Positions 45,672 through 55,798 are shown, counted from the first letter of the stretch. The stretch: DNA of 64,000 bases from Herminiimonas contaminans (GCF_015645465.1 NZ_JADOEL010000001.1:186001-250000); one strand, 5' to 3'. A program made the numbers and translations. The notes: a model not told the origin generated them from the sequence alone.

Positions 45672-46467
45672 ACAGTGATTCACCGGCAATCCAGAACGCA
45701 TACAGGATCGCGATAATGGAAATCACAAAGCCGACCATACTCCAGATCCGCAACGGCAAGGTCGTGAAGGCGGTCACTCCCGCCATCGCCAGACGCCCGA
45801 GGCTACGATAGCTGAAACTGGAAACACCAGTTGCACGATCCGCCGGGACAAACGGCAAGGCGATACTGCTGAAACCGACCCAGGCGTACAAGCCTTTCAT
45901 GAAGCGATTGCGCTCCGGCAGCTGTCGCAAGGCGTCCACCACTTTCTTATCCATCAGGCGGAAGTCACCCGCGTTGCGCGGGATGGTAATCGGCGAACCG
46001 GATTCCATCAGGTAATAAAACATTCCAGTGCCCCAGCGCTTAAGGCGCGACTCATTACTGCGATCACTGATCACGCCGTAGACCATATCGATACCGTCAC
46101 GCCACAAACGCGTCATTTCCGGCAATAACTCCAGCGGATGCTGGTAATCACTATCCATCAGGATCACCGCATCGCCCTGCGCTGCATCGATACCTGCCGA
46201 TAAGGCCGCTTCCTTGCCGAAATTGCGCGAGAAGCTGATATAACGCAGCCCGCCCTCGTGCAACAGCGAGGCCATGATTTCGTCGGTATTGTCACGGCTA
46301 CCGTCATTGACCACGATAATTTCATAGCGCACAGCGAAACCCGCCAGCGTTTTACGCAAATCGCGCAAAAAGTCGGCCAGATGGGCGGCTTCGTTATAAG
46401 CCGGAATTACACAGGAAATCAGGGCATCAGCCGGACGATGCTTCGGAAGTGCTGGCACTGTCAACAT
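45670..46467 (-). CDS. Glycosyltransferase family 2 (GtrB/ArnC-like), truncated by frameshift
   Basis: About 265 aa from the ATG at 46467, preferred to one at 46509 because GAAAGG precedes it. ISCVIPAYNEAAHLADFLRD begins the GT-A fold, EIIVVNDGSRDNTDEI and VILMDSDYQHPLELLPEM carry the nucleotide- and metal-binding acids, and one TM follows (VGFVISIIAILYAFWIA). The C-terminal TM and cytoplasmic tail are out of frame (see the adjacent pseudogene). Such enzymes load a sugar onto undecaprenyl phosphate. If the shift is real, the enzyme probably lacks membrane anchoring; a sequencing error is an alternative. Confidence 0.8.
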   Translation of the reverse strand: MLTVPALPKHRPADALISCVIPAYNEAAHLADFLRDLRKTLAGFAVRYEIIVVNDGSRDNTDEIMASLLHEGGLRYISFSRNFGKEAALSAGIDAAQGDAVILMDSDYQHPLELLPEMTRLWRDGIDMVYGVISDRSNESRLKRWGTGMFYYLMESGSPITIPRNAGDFRLMDKKVVDALRQLPERNRFMKGLYAWVGFSSIALPFVPADRATGVSSFSYRSLGRLAMAGVTAFTTLPLRIWSMVGFVISIIAILYAFWIAGESL

Positions 46468-46509
46468 GTAAAAAGCCTTTCGGACGCCATTTGCTGGGCT
46501 TCTACCCAT

Positions 46510-46661
46510 CCCGCAAAATTCAGGAAAACAGGCATGTATTCTGAAAAAATTGTGTATAAGACGATTCTTAGCAGCGATTATAATTCAGCACCACTGTATG
46601 CATTTGTGAAACTAAGCCTGTTTCCACGCCAGATCTACATCTTTTCCATTTTTCGCTACCG
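46510..46661. promoter_or_regulatory. Divergent promoter region between the glycosyltransferase genes
   Basis: 152 bases between the family-2 enzyme (minus) and the family-39 enzyme (plus). AT-rich words such as TATAAT at 46577-46582 could serve as -10 elements. No other gene is visible. Confidence 0.35.
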
Positions 46662-48254
46662 ATGATGCCCACTCCACCAGTTTCCTCGTCCAATCAAAAT
46701 AGTCGGCTCTTTTCGCTGAACTCATCCAATCTGGTACCGATGGTCATCGTACTGTTGCTGCTGCACCTGGTTTTATGGAGCGTTTTCACTGGTATCAGCC
46801 ACCGTGCACCCGACTGGGACAATATGGAAGAGCTGGTCTGGGCCAGCGGACTGGAATGGGGCTACTACAAGCATCCACCGCTGCCAACCTGGATACTGTA
46901 TGGACTGGTCTCGATTTTTGGCCGTCCGGTCTGGCTGACCTTCTTCACCGGCCAATTAAGCGTCATCCTGACACTCTGGCTGGTCTGGAAACTAGGCTGT
47001 GAAATGACCACGCAAAGCCGCGCACTGGTCGCGACTTTGCTGGTTTCGCTGGTCGCCTACTTCACCGTACGCGGCGTCATGAATAACCACAATACGATGC
47101 AATTGTGGGCCGTAGCCGGTGCGATCTGGATGTTTTACCGTGCCACCCGCTATGACAGCATGCGCGCCTGGGCTGCGCTCGGCTTCTTTTGCGGCTGCGC
47201 CTTCCTGACCAAATACAGCGCACTGATCCAGTTCGCTGCCTTCTTCCTGTACCTGCTGGTAACCGGCAAACTGCTGCGCGCACAAACCTGGAAAGGCATT
47301 TTGCTTGCAACTGTCATCCTGCTGGTAATGGTCGCACCACACTTGATGTGGCTGAAACAGCAAGCTGCTGGCCCGATAGCCTACGCTGGCAGTGAAATGG
47401 TGCCGCTGGAGACTTATTGGCTGGAAATCAAGGACTTGTCCAGCTTCCTGGTGACCAACCTGGGACGTATCGCCGCCCTGATCCTGGCTGTCGTTGTGAT
47501 TGCCATCTGGGCCGGTCGCCAATACAAACTCACGCCGAAATCTGCCCGTCCGGGCAAAATCGCCAGCGAACTGGCGGCTTCGGATCGTTTCTTCCTGCTC
47601 TTCATCGGCCTGGCTCCACTGGTATTGACACTGCTGGTAGCCGGAGCAATGAAAGTACCGCTGGCGGCACACTGGGCGACCACCTTCTTTGTGCTGTTTG
47701 GTTTCTTTTCATTCTGGGTCTTCCGTTCGGGCGACGATACCGCACTGCTGCGCAAAACCATTATCATCGTAGTCCTGTTCCAGATCCTCGGCTCCATCGG
47801 CTATGGCCTGGCACGCGGCCCGCTGGCGGACAAATCCGGCCGCCCCAGCCGCGCTACTTTCCCGGGTGCTGAAGTGGCCCGTCAGGTGCATGCACAATGG
47901 CAAGCGCATATGCAGACGCCGTTGACACTTGTTGCATCCGATACCTGGCTGGGCGGCAATATCGCAACCCACATCGGCCCGCAAGTGCAGGTCTTCATCG
48001 ATGGAGACTTCCACAAGGCACCGTGGGTGAATGAAGAAAAAGCCGAGAAATGCGGCATGCTGGTGGCAATCAACCGCAGCGAAGTCAATCCTGACGACAT
48101 CGGTATCGACGTCATTGCCCTGATGGCGCAAACCACTGAACACGGCACACTGGAAATCCCGTGGACCAAAAAAGCCGGTGGCCCTATCGTAGTCGTCGAG
48201 TGGGGCATCATCCCGCCACAAGCCAGCTGCAAGGATATTAAAGACGTGAAGTAA
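46662..48254 (+). CDS. Glycosyltransferase family 39 (ArnT/PMT-like) membrane protein
   Basis: A 530-aa polytopic protein. It has an early TM (VPMVIVLLLLHLVLWSVFTG), the PMT-type motif around APDWDNMEELVWAS with an acidic pair, the conserved YYKHPPLPTW and at least eight further hydrophobic segments to about 390, then a periplasmic soluble C-terminal domain of about 140 residues. ArnT-like enzymes transfer sugars from undecaprenyl phosphate to lipid A or proteins. Divergent pairing with a GtrB-like gene supports a shared glycosylation role. The terminator follows at 48272. Confidence 0.88.
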   Translation: MMPTPPVSSSNQNSRLFSLNSSNLVPMVIVLLLLHLVLWSVFTGISHRAPDWDNMEELVWASGLEWGYYKHPPLPTWILYGLVSIFGRPVWLTFFTGQLSVILTLWLVWKLGCEMTTQSRALVATLLVSLVAYFTVRGVMNNHNTMQLWAVAGAIWMFYRATRYDSMRAWAALGFFCGCAFLTKYSALIQFAAFFLYLLVTGKLLRAQTWKGILLATVILLVMVAPHLMWLKQQAAGPIAYAGSEMVPLETYWLEIKDLSSFLVTNLGRIAALILAVVVIAIWAGRQYKLTPKSARPGKIASELAASDRFFLLFIGLAPLVLTLLVAGAMKVPLAAHWATTFFVLFGFFSFWVFRSGDDTALLRKTIIIVVLFQILGSIGYGLARGPLADKSGRPSRATFPGAEVARQVHAQWQAHMQTPLTLVASDTWLGGNIATHIGPQVQVFIDGDFHKAPWVNEEKAEKCGMLVAINRSEVNPDDIGIDVIALMAQTTEHGTLEIPWTKKAGGPIVVVEWGIIPPQASCKDIKDVK

Positions 48255-48271
48255 TATCACACTAGAAAAAC

Positions 48272-48307
48272 AAAAAAGCCGCTTCCTCAGGATAGCGGCT
48301 TTTTTAT
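48272..48307. terminator. Bidirectional rho-independent terminator between glycosyltransferase 39 and pdxH
   Basis: AAAAAGCCGCT, 10-base loop, AGCGGCTTTTT, flanked by A-run and T-run. It lies between convergent genes, 18 bases after one stop and about 20 bases from the other. Confidence 0.93.
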
Positions 48308-48325
48308 TGACGACGACGGGATGAT

Positions 48326-48961
48326 TTACGGCTGCAAACGATGACGTTGCCACTTGCCGTCTTTATCCAGCGTATAGACTATCCGGTCATGCAGGCGCGA
48401 AGCACGGCCTTGCCAAAACTCGATGTAATCCGGTTTCAGGCGATAACCGCCCCAGTGCTCAGGCCGTGGCGGATGTTGACCAAACTGCGCCTCAACCTCA
48501 GCATACTGCGCTTCCAAGGCCGCACGATCCGCTACCGGCTGGCTTTGTGATGAGGCCAGTGCGCTCAAACGACTCTTGACCGGGCGACTCTGGAAATACT
48601 GTTCGCTCTCAGCCGCACTGACGCGTTCCACCTTGCCTTCTATCCGCACTTCCCGCTCCAACGGTATCCAGTGAAACAGCAAAGCGGCATGCGGATTCTG
48701 CGCCAGCTCCTGACCTTTGCGGCTATCGTAATTGGTGAACCAGGTAAAGCCGCGCTGATCGAAATCCTTGATCAGCAAAATACGCGACGATGGACGGCCG
48801 TTGGCGCCTACCGTCGCCACACTCATCGCATTCGGCTCCGGCACTTCCGCCCGCAAGGCTTCATCAAACCATTTGGCAAACTGCGCAACCGGGTCCGGAT
48901 CAGTATCCAGCTCCGACAAGGCCGCCTGTGTGTAATCGGTACGGATATCTGCAATCGACAT
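48326..48961 (-). CDS. pdxH: Pyridoxine/pyridoxamine 5'-phosphate oxidase
   Basis: A 211-aa FMN enzyme making pyridoxal 5'-phosphate. Visible motifs include [20 protein letters not shown] at about 58-77 and [21 protein letters not shown] at about 87-107, the FMN/substrate regions, and [22 protein letters not shown] at about 172-193, the family C-terminal signature. Length is normal. It is convergent with the glycosyltransferase gene and divergent from tcdA. Confidence 0.96.
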   Translation of the reverse strand: MSIADIRTDYTQAALSELDTDPDPVAQFAKWFDEALRAEVPEPNAMSVATVGANGRPSSRILLIKDFDQRGFTWFTNYDSRKGQELAQNPHAALLFHWIPLEREVRIEGKVERVSAAESEQYFQSRPVKSRLSALASSQSQPVADRAALEAQYAEVEAQFGQHPPRPEHWGGYRLKPDYIEFWQGRASRLHDRIVYTLDKDGKWQRHRLQP

Positions 48962-49173
48962 ACTTCTTTCTCCTGATTCTTTTATGAGTTCTAGTCATGC
49001 ATTGTAAGACAGCGCGTATTTCCTGTCCCTGCAGCTACCTTAACCGCAGGCAGCTCCGGCGTATTTGATCCAACGCAAGCATTTCTTGCATAGACAACAA
49101 GAACAACACGCCCGACGCTCGCCTATCCATCATCAAACAGGAAAGTCGGGCCGTCCTCCGTTAAAATGACGGG

Positions 49174-50007
49174 ATGACTTCAAATGCAGCCCCTACCCTT
49201 ACCGCCGTACCCGATATCGATTTTGACCGTCGCTTCGGCGGCATTGCGCGCCTGTATGGCAGCGCCGCGCTGAAACGTTTCCGTAGCGCCCATATCTGCG
49301 TCATCGGCGTCGGTGGCGTCGGCTCCTGGGTAGTCGAAGCACTGGCCCGCAGCGCCATCGGCAAGATTACGATGATAGACCTGGATAACCTGGCGGAATC
49401 CAATATCAACCGCCAAATCCACGCGCTGACCGACACCCTCGGCAAAGCCAAGGTCACGGCCTTGTCGGAACGCATCGGCCAAATCAATCCGTATTGCGTC
49501 GTCACCGAAATCGAAGACTTCCTCACCGCGGACAACCTGGATGAAATGATAGGTGCGCATCAGTACGATTACATCATCGATGCAATCGACAATGTACGCG
49601 CCAAAACTGCACTGATTGCTTACTGCCGCAAACACGGCCTGAAGCTGGTGACCATAGGCAGCGCCGGTGGCCAGATTGATCCGACCCGCATAGAAGTACT
49701 GGATTTATGCCGTACCGAACAGGAACCGTTGCTGGCCAAGGTACGCAAACGCTTGCGTGCAGAACACGGCTTCCCGCGCGGGACTAAAAACAAGTTCGGT
49801 ATCGATGCCGTGTTTTCCAGTGAGCCATTGCGCTTTCCGGAAGCGGCAGAAGTGTGTGCAGTCGATGGCGATGAACACAGCGGCATTACTGGCTTGAATT
49901 GCGCAGGCTTCGGCTCTGCGATGGTGGTAACGGCTTCCTTCGGCCTGGTAGCCGCAGCGCACGTCTTGCGCAAACTGGCAGAGGCAGCGGAACAAGCCAG
50001 CACCTGA
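49174..50007 (+). CDS. tcdA: tRNA threonylcarbamoyladenosine dehydratase
   Basis: A 277-aa E1/ThiF-like enzyme that cyclises t6A37 in tRNA using ATP. N-terminal FDRRFGGIARLYGSAALKRF, the nucleotide-binding GVGGVGSWVVEALARSAIGK at about 46-65, and DLDNLAESNINRQIHAL at about 70-86 are typical. A GLNCAGFGSAMVVTASFGL stretch is at about 241-259. The 212-base upstream region is empty. Its C-terminus converges on guaC with a 6-base gap. Confidence 0.93.
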   Translation: MTSNAAPTLTAVPDIDFDRRFGGIARLYGSAALKRFRSAHICVIGVGGVGSWVVEALARSAIGKITMIDLDNLAESNINRQIHALTDTLGKAKVTALSERIGQINPYCVVTEIEDFLTADNLDEMIGAHQYDYIIDAIDNVRAKTALIAYCRKHGLKLVTIGSAGGQIDPTRIEVLDLCRTEQEPLLAKVRKRLRAEHGFPRGTKNKFGIDAVFSSEPLRFPEAAEVCAVDGDEHSGITGLNCAGFGSAMVVTASFGLVAAAHVLRKLAEAAEQAST

Positions 50008-50013
50008 GTCCGA

Positions 50014-51066
50014 TCAGGACTTGCCGAACACCTCATTCAATTGCTGCGTCACGCGTACAAAGGTTGTACGCTTGGTCAGCTCCTTCAACTTGTGCGCACC
50101 GACATAAGTACAAGCTGAACGCACACCACCGAGGATATCCTGCAGCGTATCGGCGACCGGGCCGCGATAATCGATCAGCACATCCTTGCCTTCGGCCGCA
50201 CGATACTCGGCGACCCCACCCGCATATTTTTCCATCGCGGTACGACTGCTCATGCCGTAAAAGCGTTTGAATTTCTTGCCATCGCGTTCTATCAATTCAC
50301 CAGCGCTTTCATCATGCCCGGCCAGCATGCCACCCAGCATCACGAAGTCTGCGCCACCACCGAACGCCTTGGCCAGATCACCCGGTACCGAGCAACCGCC
50401 ATCGGCACAAATCTGCCCGCCTAGGCCATGTGCCGCATCCGCGCATTCAATCACCGCCGATAGCTGCGGATAGCCAACACCTGTCATCTTGCGCGTGGTG
50501 CATACCGAACCCGGCCCTATGCCGACCTTGACGATGTCGGCTCCGGCCAGGATCAATTCCTCGGTGATATCACCTGTCACCACATTGCCTGCCATGATGG
50601 TGAGTTGCGGATAAGCCTTGCGTATCTTCTTGACGAAGTTGATGAAGCCCTCGGTATAACCATTCGCAACGTCTATACATAGATATTCGAGCGTATCGCC
50701 GGTACGTGCCATCACTGCATTCAGCTTTTCAAAATCAAGCTGGCTGATACCCATCGAGTAGAACGCACCGGAGGCGGGTATACCTTGCTCATGCCGTTGC
50801 AGGAAGAAATCGGCCAGTTCATCCGCCGAGTAATGCTTGTGCAATGCCGCCGACAAGCCGTGCCCTGCCAGCGCCTGTGCCATAGCCATGGTGCCGGTGC
50901 TATCCATATTGGAAGCGATGATGGGAATGCCGCGATAGGTATTGTGTGAATTGCGGAAGATGAATTCACGCGAGATATCGACATCGAGACGCGATGTCAG
51001 CGTGGAGCGTTTTGGCCGTATCAGCACATCCTTGAAATCCAGTTTAACTGACTCTTCAATATGCAT
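50014..51066 (-). CDS. guaC: GMP reductase
   Basis: A 350-aa (beta/alpha)8-barrel NADPH enzyme converting GMP to IMP. It starts [20 protein letters not shown], the GuaC opening, and has [20 protein letters not shown] with the catalytic Cys at about 187-206 and [20 protein letters not shown] at about 226-245. It lacks the CBS domains of IMP dehydrogenase, as expected. It follows msrA by 30 bases, so the two may share a transcript. Confidence 0.95.
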   Translation of the reverse strand: MHIEESVKLDFKDVLIRPKRSTLTSRLDVDISREFIFRNSHNTYRGIPIIASNMDSTGTMAMAQALAGHGLSAALHKHYSADELADFFLQRHEQGIPASGAFYSMGISQLDFEKLNAVMARTGDTLEYLCIDVANGYTEGFINFVKKIRKAYPQLTIMAGNVVTGDITEELILAGADIVKVGIGPGSVCTTRKMTGVGYPQLSAVIECADAAHGLGGQICADGGCSVPGDLAKAFGGGADFVMLGGMLAGHDESAGELIERDGKKFKRFYGMSSRTAMEKYAGGVAEYRAAEGKDVLIDYRGPVADTLQDILGGVRSACTYVGAHKLKELTKRTTFVRVTQQLNEVFGKS

Positions 51067-51096
51067 GATGCGGCCCTCCTGCGTTAAATCTGCGGC

Positions 51097-51636
51097 TTAA
51101 ATCATATCTCCGCGGATTTTGTCACTGAATGTTTTCCTGAATTTGGAAACCTTGGGTGCCACGATGAAAGCGCAATAGCCTTGCATCGGGTTCATGCGGA
51201 AATAATTCTGATGATAATTTTCCGCCTTGTAGTAAGTCTCGGCCGGACTCAATTCGGTCACGATAGGCGCGTCCCAGACATTCGCCATTTCGGAGATGAC
51301 GTGCTTGGCCGTGTCTTGCTGTTCCGGCGAGTGGAAATAGATCACTGAACGATATTGGGTGCCGACATCATTACCCTGGCGATTCAGCGTAGTCGGATCG
51401 TGGATAGTGAAGAAGACTTCGAGGATTTCACGGTAACTGACGACCGCAGGATCGAAAGTCAGGCGTACGACTTCAGCATGGCCGGTCGTGCCCTCGCATA
51501 TCTGCTCATACACCGGATTCTCGACGTGACCACCGGTATAGCCGGACTCAACCGCCTGCACACCTTTGAGCTGCTGGAACACAGCCTCGGTGCACCAAAA
51601 ACAGCCACCACCCAGAGTTGCGATTTCCATTGCCAT
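51097..51636 (-). CDS. msrA: Peptide methionine sulfoxide reductase A
   Basis: A 179-aa enzyme repairing S-methionine sulfoxide. The catalytic motif GGCFWCTEAVFQQLKGV is at about 10-26, followed by the MsrA markers GYTGG and YEQICEGTTGHAEVVRL. HQNYFRMNPMQGYCAFIVAP at about 140-159 includes a C-terminal Cys that can resolve the sulfenate. Two ATG codons (51636 and 51630) are possible starts. Confidence 0.95.
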   Translation of the reverse strand: MAMEIATLGGGCFWCTEAVFQQLKGVQAVESGYTGGHVENPVYEQICEGTTGHAEVVRLTFDPAVVSYREILEVFFTIHDPTTLNRQGNDVGTQYRSVIYFHSPEQQDTAKHVISEMANVWDAPIVTELSPAETYYKAENYHQNYFRMNPMQGYCAFIVAPKVSKFRKTFSDKIRGDMI

Positions 51637-51774
51637 TCATAGACTCCCTTCATGTATGCCTGTGACTGTAGCGCAACTGTTGCTGCCTGCCTACCAAATT
51701 CCAGACTAATCACCGCTCTTGGCAGAGGCAAATATCAGCCTGGCTCTCCATATATCGGGAGCCCGTGCGGAATT

Positions 51775-52401
51775 TCAGCGAAAAATGATCGTGCCACCAG
51801 CTGTCAACGTCGATAAAACCTGTGGTGCGAATACGTCATTATCAAAGAGTGCGGCGCCTACCCTGAATTCCTGCGTGACAGGAGTGGTTGTCATTGATGA
51901 TAGTTGCTGCAGGCTATGCTCTTCTGTGCGGAAACGCCCATTCGCATCACGAAACATAGTAATCAGGCTGGGTAACTGCACGTCTTCCACCACAACCGGC
52001 GCGTGATAACTGCGGGTGGCAATGAGCGACGACAAATTGGTCAGTACCGGAGCCGCTGGAGGCTGCGCAAACCTGAGCTCATCATCGTGCAACAGGATCT
52101 TGACCGGAATATCGCGCAGGATAGCCTCACTAGCCTGCTGCAAGGACGGATGCTCCAAAGGCAGCAATCGTGCACCACAGCGCGCAGTGGCAATGTACAG
52201 CATCAGCGCATCCTGATGGCCGAGCCCCCAGTACGCTACGGTATCGCCGCTGGTGACACCCCACTCGCCCTGCAGACGCGCGGTGCCCCGTTCTATGCGC
52301 GACCAGAACTTGCGCCAGCTCACCAGACGTCGGCTGGAGCGCGAGACAATAATGCCTTCATGCGTTTTCGCACGGGCACGTAGTAATTCAAACAAGGTCA
52401 T
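51775..52401 (-). CDS. Shortened AMP-binding (acyl-CoA synthetase-like) protein
   Basis: A 208-aa product resembling only the N-terminal part of an adenylate-forming enzyme. SWRKFWSRIERGTARLQGEW, GVTSGDTVAYWGLGHQDALM and ATARCGARLLPLEHPSLQQA match the start of that fold. The Ser/Thr-Gly-rich phosphate-binding loop (SSGTTGxPK) is replaced by LSSMTTTPVTQEF, and nothing follows of the C-terminal half. The end, FAPQVLSTLTAGGTIIF, matches the region just beyond that loop. It cannot adenylate by the usual mechanism. It may be a decaying gene or a small binding protein. It is divergent from the flavin reductase. Confidence 0.6.
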   Translation of the reverse strand: MTLFELLRARAKTHEGIIVSRSSRRLVSWRKFWSRIERGTARLQGEWGVTSGDTVAYWGLGHQDALMLYIATARCGARLLPLEHPSLQQASEAILRDIPVKILLHDDELRFAQPPAAPVLTNLSSLIATRSYHAPVVVEDVQLPSLITMFRDANGRFRTEEHSLQQLSSMTTTPVTQEFRVGAALFDNDVFAPQVLSTLTAGGTIIFR

Positions 52402-52512
52402 ATACCGGGGTCTCCTCCGACATCATTTTATGCAAAAGCCCTATGCAACGTGAGGCGTTTTGCCATGTCACTTCCTTTTTCGGCATAATGAACGAAATTT
52501 CATGGAACATCG

Positions 52513-53013
52513 ATGTCTATTTCTTCTTCACCCAACGCTGCGCCTGTGATGGATGCGCGCCATTTCCGTGATGCGCTCTCACAATTTGCCACTGGCGTGA
52601 CCATTATCACGACCCGTCTGGCTGACAATAGCTTTCTCGGACTGACTGCCAGCTCCTTCAATTCCGTTTCGCTGAATCCGCCGCTGGTATTGTGGAGCCT
52701 CAACCAGGCCGCCAAAAGCATGCCTGTATTCAGCGGTAACTCGCACTATGTGATTAACATCCTCGCCGCCGATCAGGCTGAACTGGCAATGAAGTTTGCC
52801 AAACCCAGCGACGATCGCTTCGCAGGTGTGGATTACACCTTATCACCTACTGGCCTGCCTATCCTGGCTGGTGTCTCGGCCTGGTTTGAATGCCATAACC
52901 GCAGCCGCTATCCGGAAGGCGACCACGTTATCTTTGTCGGCGAAGTGGAATGTTGTGATGTCCGTGCGCAAGCGCCATTGGTCTTCCACGGCGGGCGCTT
53001 CCTGTCTGAATAA
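52513..53013 (+). CDS. Flavin reductase family protein
   Basis: A 166-aa flavin-binding split-barrel protein. FRDALSQFATGVTIITTRLA, FLGLTASSFNSVSLNPPLVL with WSLN, and HYVINILAADQAELAMKFAK are the typical flavin-reductase motifs, and GDHVIFVGEVECCDV closes the fold. Such proteins reduce FMN/FAD with NAD(P)H, often for a partner monooxygenase; none is adjacent here. The ATG at 52513 follows GGAAC. Confidence 0.9.
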   Translation: MSISSSPNAAPVMDARHFRDALSQFATGVTIITTRLADNSFLGLTASSFNSVSLNPPLVLWSLNQAAKSMPVFSGNSHYVINILAADQAELAMKFAKPSDDRFAGVDYTLSPTGLPILAGVSAWFECHNRSRYPEGDHVIFVGEVECCDVRAQAPLVFHGGRFLSE

Positions 53014-53054
53014 AGCTACTGCAGTTTTAATCCAGCTGCTTTATTCCTGCCGCA

Positions 53055-54077
53055 TCAATCCTGCAACAGCTGCTGCAAGACGCCGAGTGAATCATGCGCC
53101 GCGCGGCGCAATCTGTCATTGACGCCGCTCCATGCGGCATCTGCCGGTGGCGTCTGCACAATGATTACATCGGCATGTACCTCATCCATCGCACGCAGTG
53201 CTGCGTACAAATCATGAGCGTAAGCACCCGGTGTATTCGGTAAACGCATGTTGGCAGCAACCGGTGGTATCGCATCGGCTGCATGCTGCATCAAAGCCAC
53301 GTGACGGCCGCGTGTAATCAACTTTTGCACCACGGCCAGCAAATGTTCACCATCTACCTGCACGACTGGCGTACGCGGTGCGTAATGTGCTTCCAGCGTG
53401 CCGGAAGCACGTGGCGCCCCCTGATCCGGCAGCGCAGGTGCAGAGCCTATGACTTCTGCAATTTGCGCCGCACTGATATGACCTGGCCGCAGCAGCACGG
53501 CGTGACCACGCGACATATCAACGATGGTCGATTCGATACCGACTTCGCTTTGTCCACCATCCAGTATGCAAGTCAGCAAACTGTCAGCATCATTACCAAA
53601 CTCATTACGTACGTGCTCGGCCGTGGTCGGGCTGACGTGACCGAATTTATTGGCGGAAGGTGCAGCAACGCCGCCTTTGCCATCCTTGAAAGTACGCAGC
53701 AAAGCCTGTGCCACCGGATGTGAAGGGCAACGCAAACCTATCGAATCCTGGCCACCTGAGACGGTGTCCGGGATGTGTGCAGCACGCTTCAGGATGAGTG
53801 TGAGCGGACCCGGCCAGAATGCCGCGATCAGTTTCTGCGCATCAGCCGTAACCGACTGCACCCAATAGCTCAGGTCAGCTTCCGGTGCCAGATGCACGAT
53901 GACAGGATGATTCGACGGACGACCTTTGGCCGCATAGATATTCGCTACTGCGGCCGGGTTTTCTGCATCCGCGCCAAGACCGTAAACAGTCTCAGTAGGG
54001 AAAGCGACCAGCTCGCCCTGCTCCAGCCGACGAGCTGCATCGCGTATCGCCGGCCAGTCCAGTTTCTCTTCAGGCAT
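53055..54077 (-). CDS. L-threonylcarbamoyladenylate synthase (Sua5 type)
   Basis: A 340-aa enzyme making threonylcarbamoyl-AMP for t6A tRNA modification. The N-terminal YrdC-like domain has LVAFPTETVYGLGADAENPA at about 23-42, KGRPSNHPVIVHL at about 51-63 and STIVDMSRGHAVLLRPGHIS at about 183-202. The extra C-terminal Sua5 domain starts after about 225 (SGTLEAHYAPRTPV). The length matches Sua5/TsaC2 rather than the short E. coli TsaC. It lies 20 bases downstream of purK on the same strand. With tcdA upstream in the window, two steps of the same tRNA modification are close together. Confidence 0.92.
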   Translation of the reverse strand: MPEEKLDWPAIRDAARRLEQGELVAFPTETVYGLGADAENPAAVANIYAAKGRPSNHPVIVHLAPEADLSYWVQSVTADAQKLIAAFWPGPLTLILKRAAHIPDTVSGGQDSIGLRCPSHPVAQALLRTFKDGKGGVAAPSANKFGHVSPTTAEHVRNEFGNDADSLLTCILDGGQSEVGIESTIVDMSRGHAVLLRPGHISAAQIAEVIGSAPALPDQGAPRASGTLEAHYAPRTPVVQVDGEHLLAVVQKLITRGRHVALMQHAADAIPPVAANMRLPNTPGAYAHDLYAALRAMDEVHADVIIVQTPPADAAWSGVNDRLRRAAHDSLGVLQQLLQD

Positions 54078-54097
54078 GGATAACTTAGTCAGTGCAA

Positions 54098-55297
54098 TCA
54101 GGCAGCGATGCCAAGGATGTCACAGGCTTTGCGCAAGTTGGCTTGCGCTTCTTCCAGTGTCGCTGCAACAAAGGTGATGTGACCCATCTTGCGCGCGCGA
54201 CGTGCGGTGTCTTTGCCATACAGGTGCAAATTCGCACCCGGCAAAGCCAGCACTTTGTCCCATGCCGGCTCACGTGCTTCGTCGGAATCACCTTCGAACC
54301 AGATGTCGCCCAGGATGTTCAGCATCGCGGCTGGCGAGTGTTGACGTACGTCACCCAAAGGCAAACGCGCCATCGCCCGTGCCTGTTGTGCAAACTGGCT
54401 GGTGATGCAGGCGTCGATGGTGTAGTGACCGCTATTGTGCGGACGTGGTGCCATTTCATTGACGACCAGCGAACCATCGGTCAGCACGAAGAATTCTATG
54501 CACAGCACGCCGACATAACCGAGTTGTTCGATCACCGCCAATGTTGCTGCTTGTGCTTTCTCGGCAGAAGCCTTGGTAATGTTAGGACCTGGTACCGTGG
54601 TGGTGAACAGGATGCCGTTGCGATGGACGTTTTCCGCGATCGGATATACCACTGCCTTGCCGTCCGCGCCACGCGCAGCCAGCACCGAGATTTCATATGC
54701 CAGCGGCAGCATTTTTTCCAGCACGCAGGCCACGCCATTCATACCGGCATAGGCAGCGTGCAATTCTTCACGGGTCTTGACGCGGACCTGGCCTTTACCG
54801 TCGTAACCCATGCGTACCGTTTTCAGGATGCCGGGCAATAAATCATCAGGTACGGCATCAACATCAGCAGTTGAATTGATTTCTTTATGCGACGCCGGGA
54901 ATACGCCCGAAGTCGTCGCGCATTCTATGAAGAAGCGCTTCTCTGCCATCCGGTCCTGTGCAATCGAAACACAATCGGCAGATGGTGCAACAAAGGTGCT
55001 CTCCGCCAGGAAAGCCAGGCTCTTGGCCGAGACGTTTTCAAATTCAGTCGTGACAGCTACGCATTGCGCTGCCAGCTTGCCCAGGGCTTCGCTATCGGTG
55101 TAATCGGCGCAATGCAAATAATCAGCCGCGTGGCTGGCCGGGCAATCGAGTGCCGGTTCCAGCACCGCGACCTTGAAGCCCATTTGTTGTGCGGCATGCG
55201 CAAACATACGGCCGAGCTGGCCACCACCCATGACACCCAGCCAGGTGCCAGGTGTTGCGGATGGATTCAAAGGCGGGAGTTGTTTCGGTGTGCTCAT
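54098..55297 (-). CDS. purK: N5-carboxyaminoimidazole ribonucleotide synthase
   Basis: A 399-aa ATP-grasp enzyme of purine synthesis. [20 protein letters not shown] at about 19-38 is the family entry motif; the ATP-grasp core includes [20 protein letters not shown] at about 156-175, and [20 protein letters not shown] at about 263-282 with the metal-binding Glu/Asn. Overlaps purE by four bases (ATGA), so the two are coupled, as in E. coli. Confidence 0.96.
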   Translation of the reverse strand: MSTPKQLPPLNPSATPGTWLGVMGGGQLGRMFAHAAQQMGFKVAVLEPALDCPASHAADYLHCADYTDSEALGKLAAQCVAVTTEFENVSAKSLAFLAESTFVAPSADCVSIAQDRMAEKRFFIECATTSGVFPASHKEINSTADVDAVPDDLLPGILKTVRMGYDGKGQVRVKTREELHAAYAGMNGVACVLEKMLPLAYEISVLAARGADGKAVVYPIAENVHRNGILFTTTVPGPNITKASAEKAQAATLAVIEQLGYVGVLCIEFFVLTDGSLVVNEMAPRPHNSGHYTIDACITSQFAQQARAMARLPLGDVRQHSPAAMLNILGDIWFEGDSDEAREPAWDKVLALPGANLHLYGKDTARRARKMGHITFVAATLEEAQANLRKACDILGIAA

Positions 55298-55797
55298 GTC
55301 GGCAGGGTCATTTCTACGGCGATTTGCGTTTGTTTGGCGCGGAATTCTTGCAGGCTGGCAGCCAGTTTGTCATCAGTGGTGGCGAGGATGGCGATTGCCG
55401 CCAGCGCAGCATTCGCCGCACCTGCTTCACCGATCGCAAAGGTCGAAACCGGGATGCCTTTCGGCATTTGCACGATGGACAGCAGGGAGTCTTCACCACG
55501 CAGGTATTTGGAAGGTACCGGCACACCGAGCACGGGCACGATGGTTTTGGCTGCAACCATGCCCGGCAAGTGCGCAGCACCGCCAGCACCAGCGATGATG
55601 GCACGCAAGCCGCGGCTGCGTGCCGACTCGGCATAGGCAAACATTTGATCCGGCATGCGATGCGCAGAAATTACCTGCGCTTCATGTGCAATACCAAAAT
55701 CCTTCAGGATCGCGACTGCGTGCTGCATCACATCCCAGTCAGATGAAGAGCCCATGATCACGCCAACTACTGGCTTGGTTGTCAATGCGTCTGCCAT
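55294..55797 (-). CDS. purE: N5-carboxyaminoimidazole ribonucleotide mutase
   Basis: A 167-aa class I Pur[21 protein letters not shown] at about 10-29 and the active-site segment [20 protein letters not shown] at about 45-64 are clear, and [20 protein letters not shown] follows. It moves the carboxylate on N5-CAIR to C4, completing the step begun by PurK. It starts one base after the purC stop codon and overlaps purK. Confidence 0.97.
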   Translation of the reverse strand: MADALTTKPVVGVIMGSSSDWDVMQHAVAILKDFGIAHEAQVISAHRMPDQMFAYAESARSRGLRAIIAGAGGAAHLPGMVAAKTIVPVLGVPVPSKYLRGEDSLLSIVQMPKGIPVSTFAIGEAGAANAALAAIAILATTDDKLAASLQEFRAKQTQIAVEMTLPT

Positions 55798-55798
55798 A

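Noticed and set aside
45462-46509. Programmed frameshifting in the glycosyltransferase
   Set aside because: No slippery heptamer is seen at the junction, and conserved residues appear missing there, so a deletion or sequencing error is more likely.
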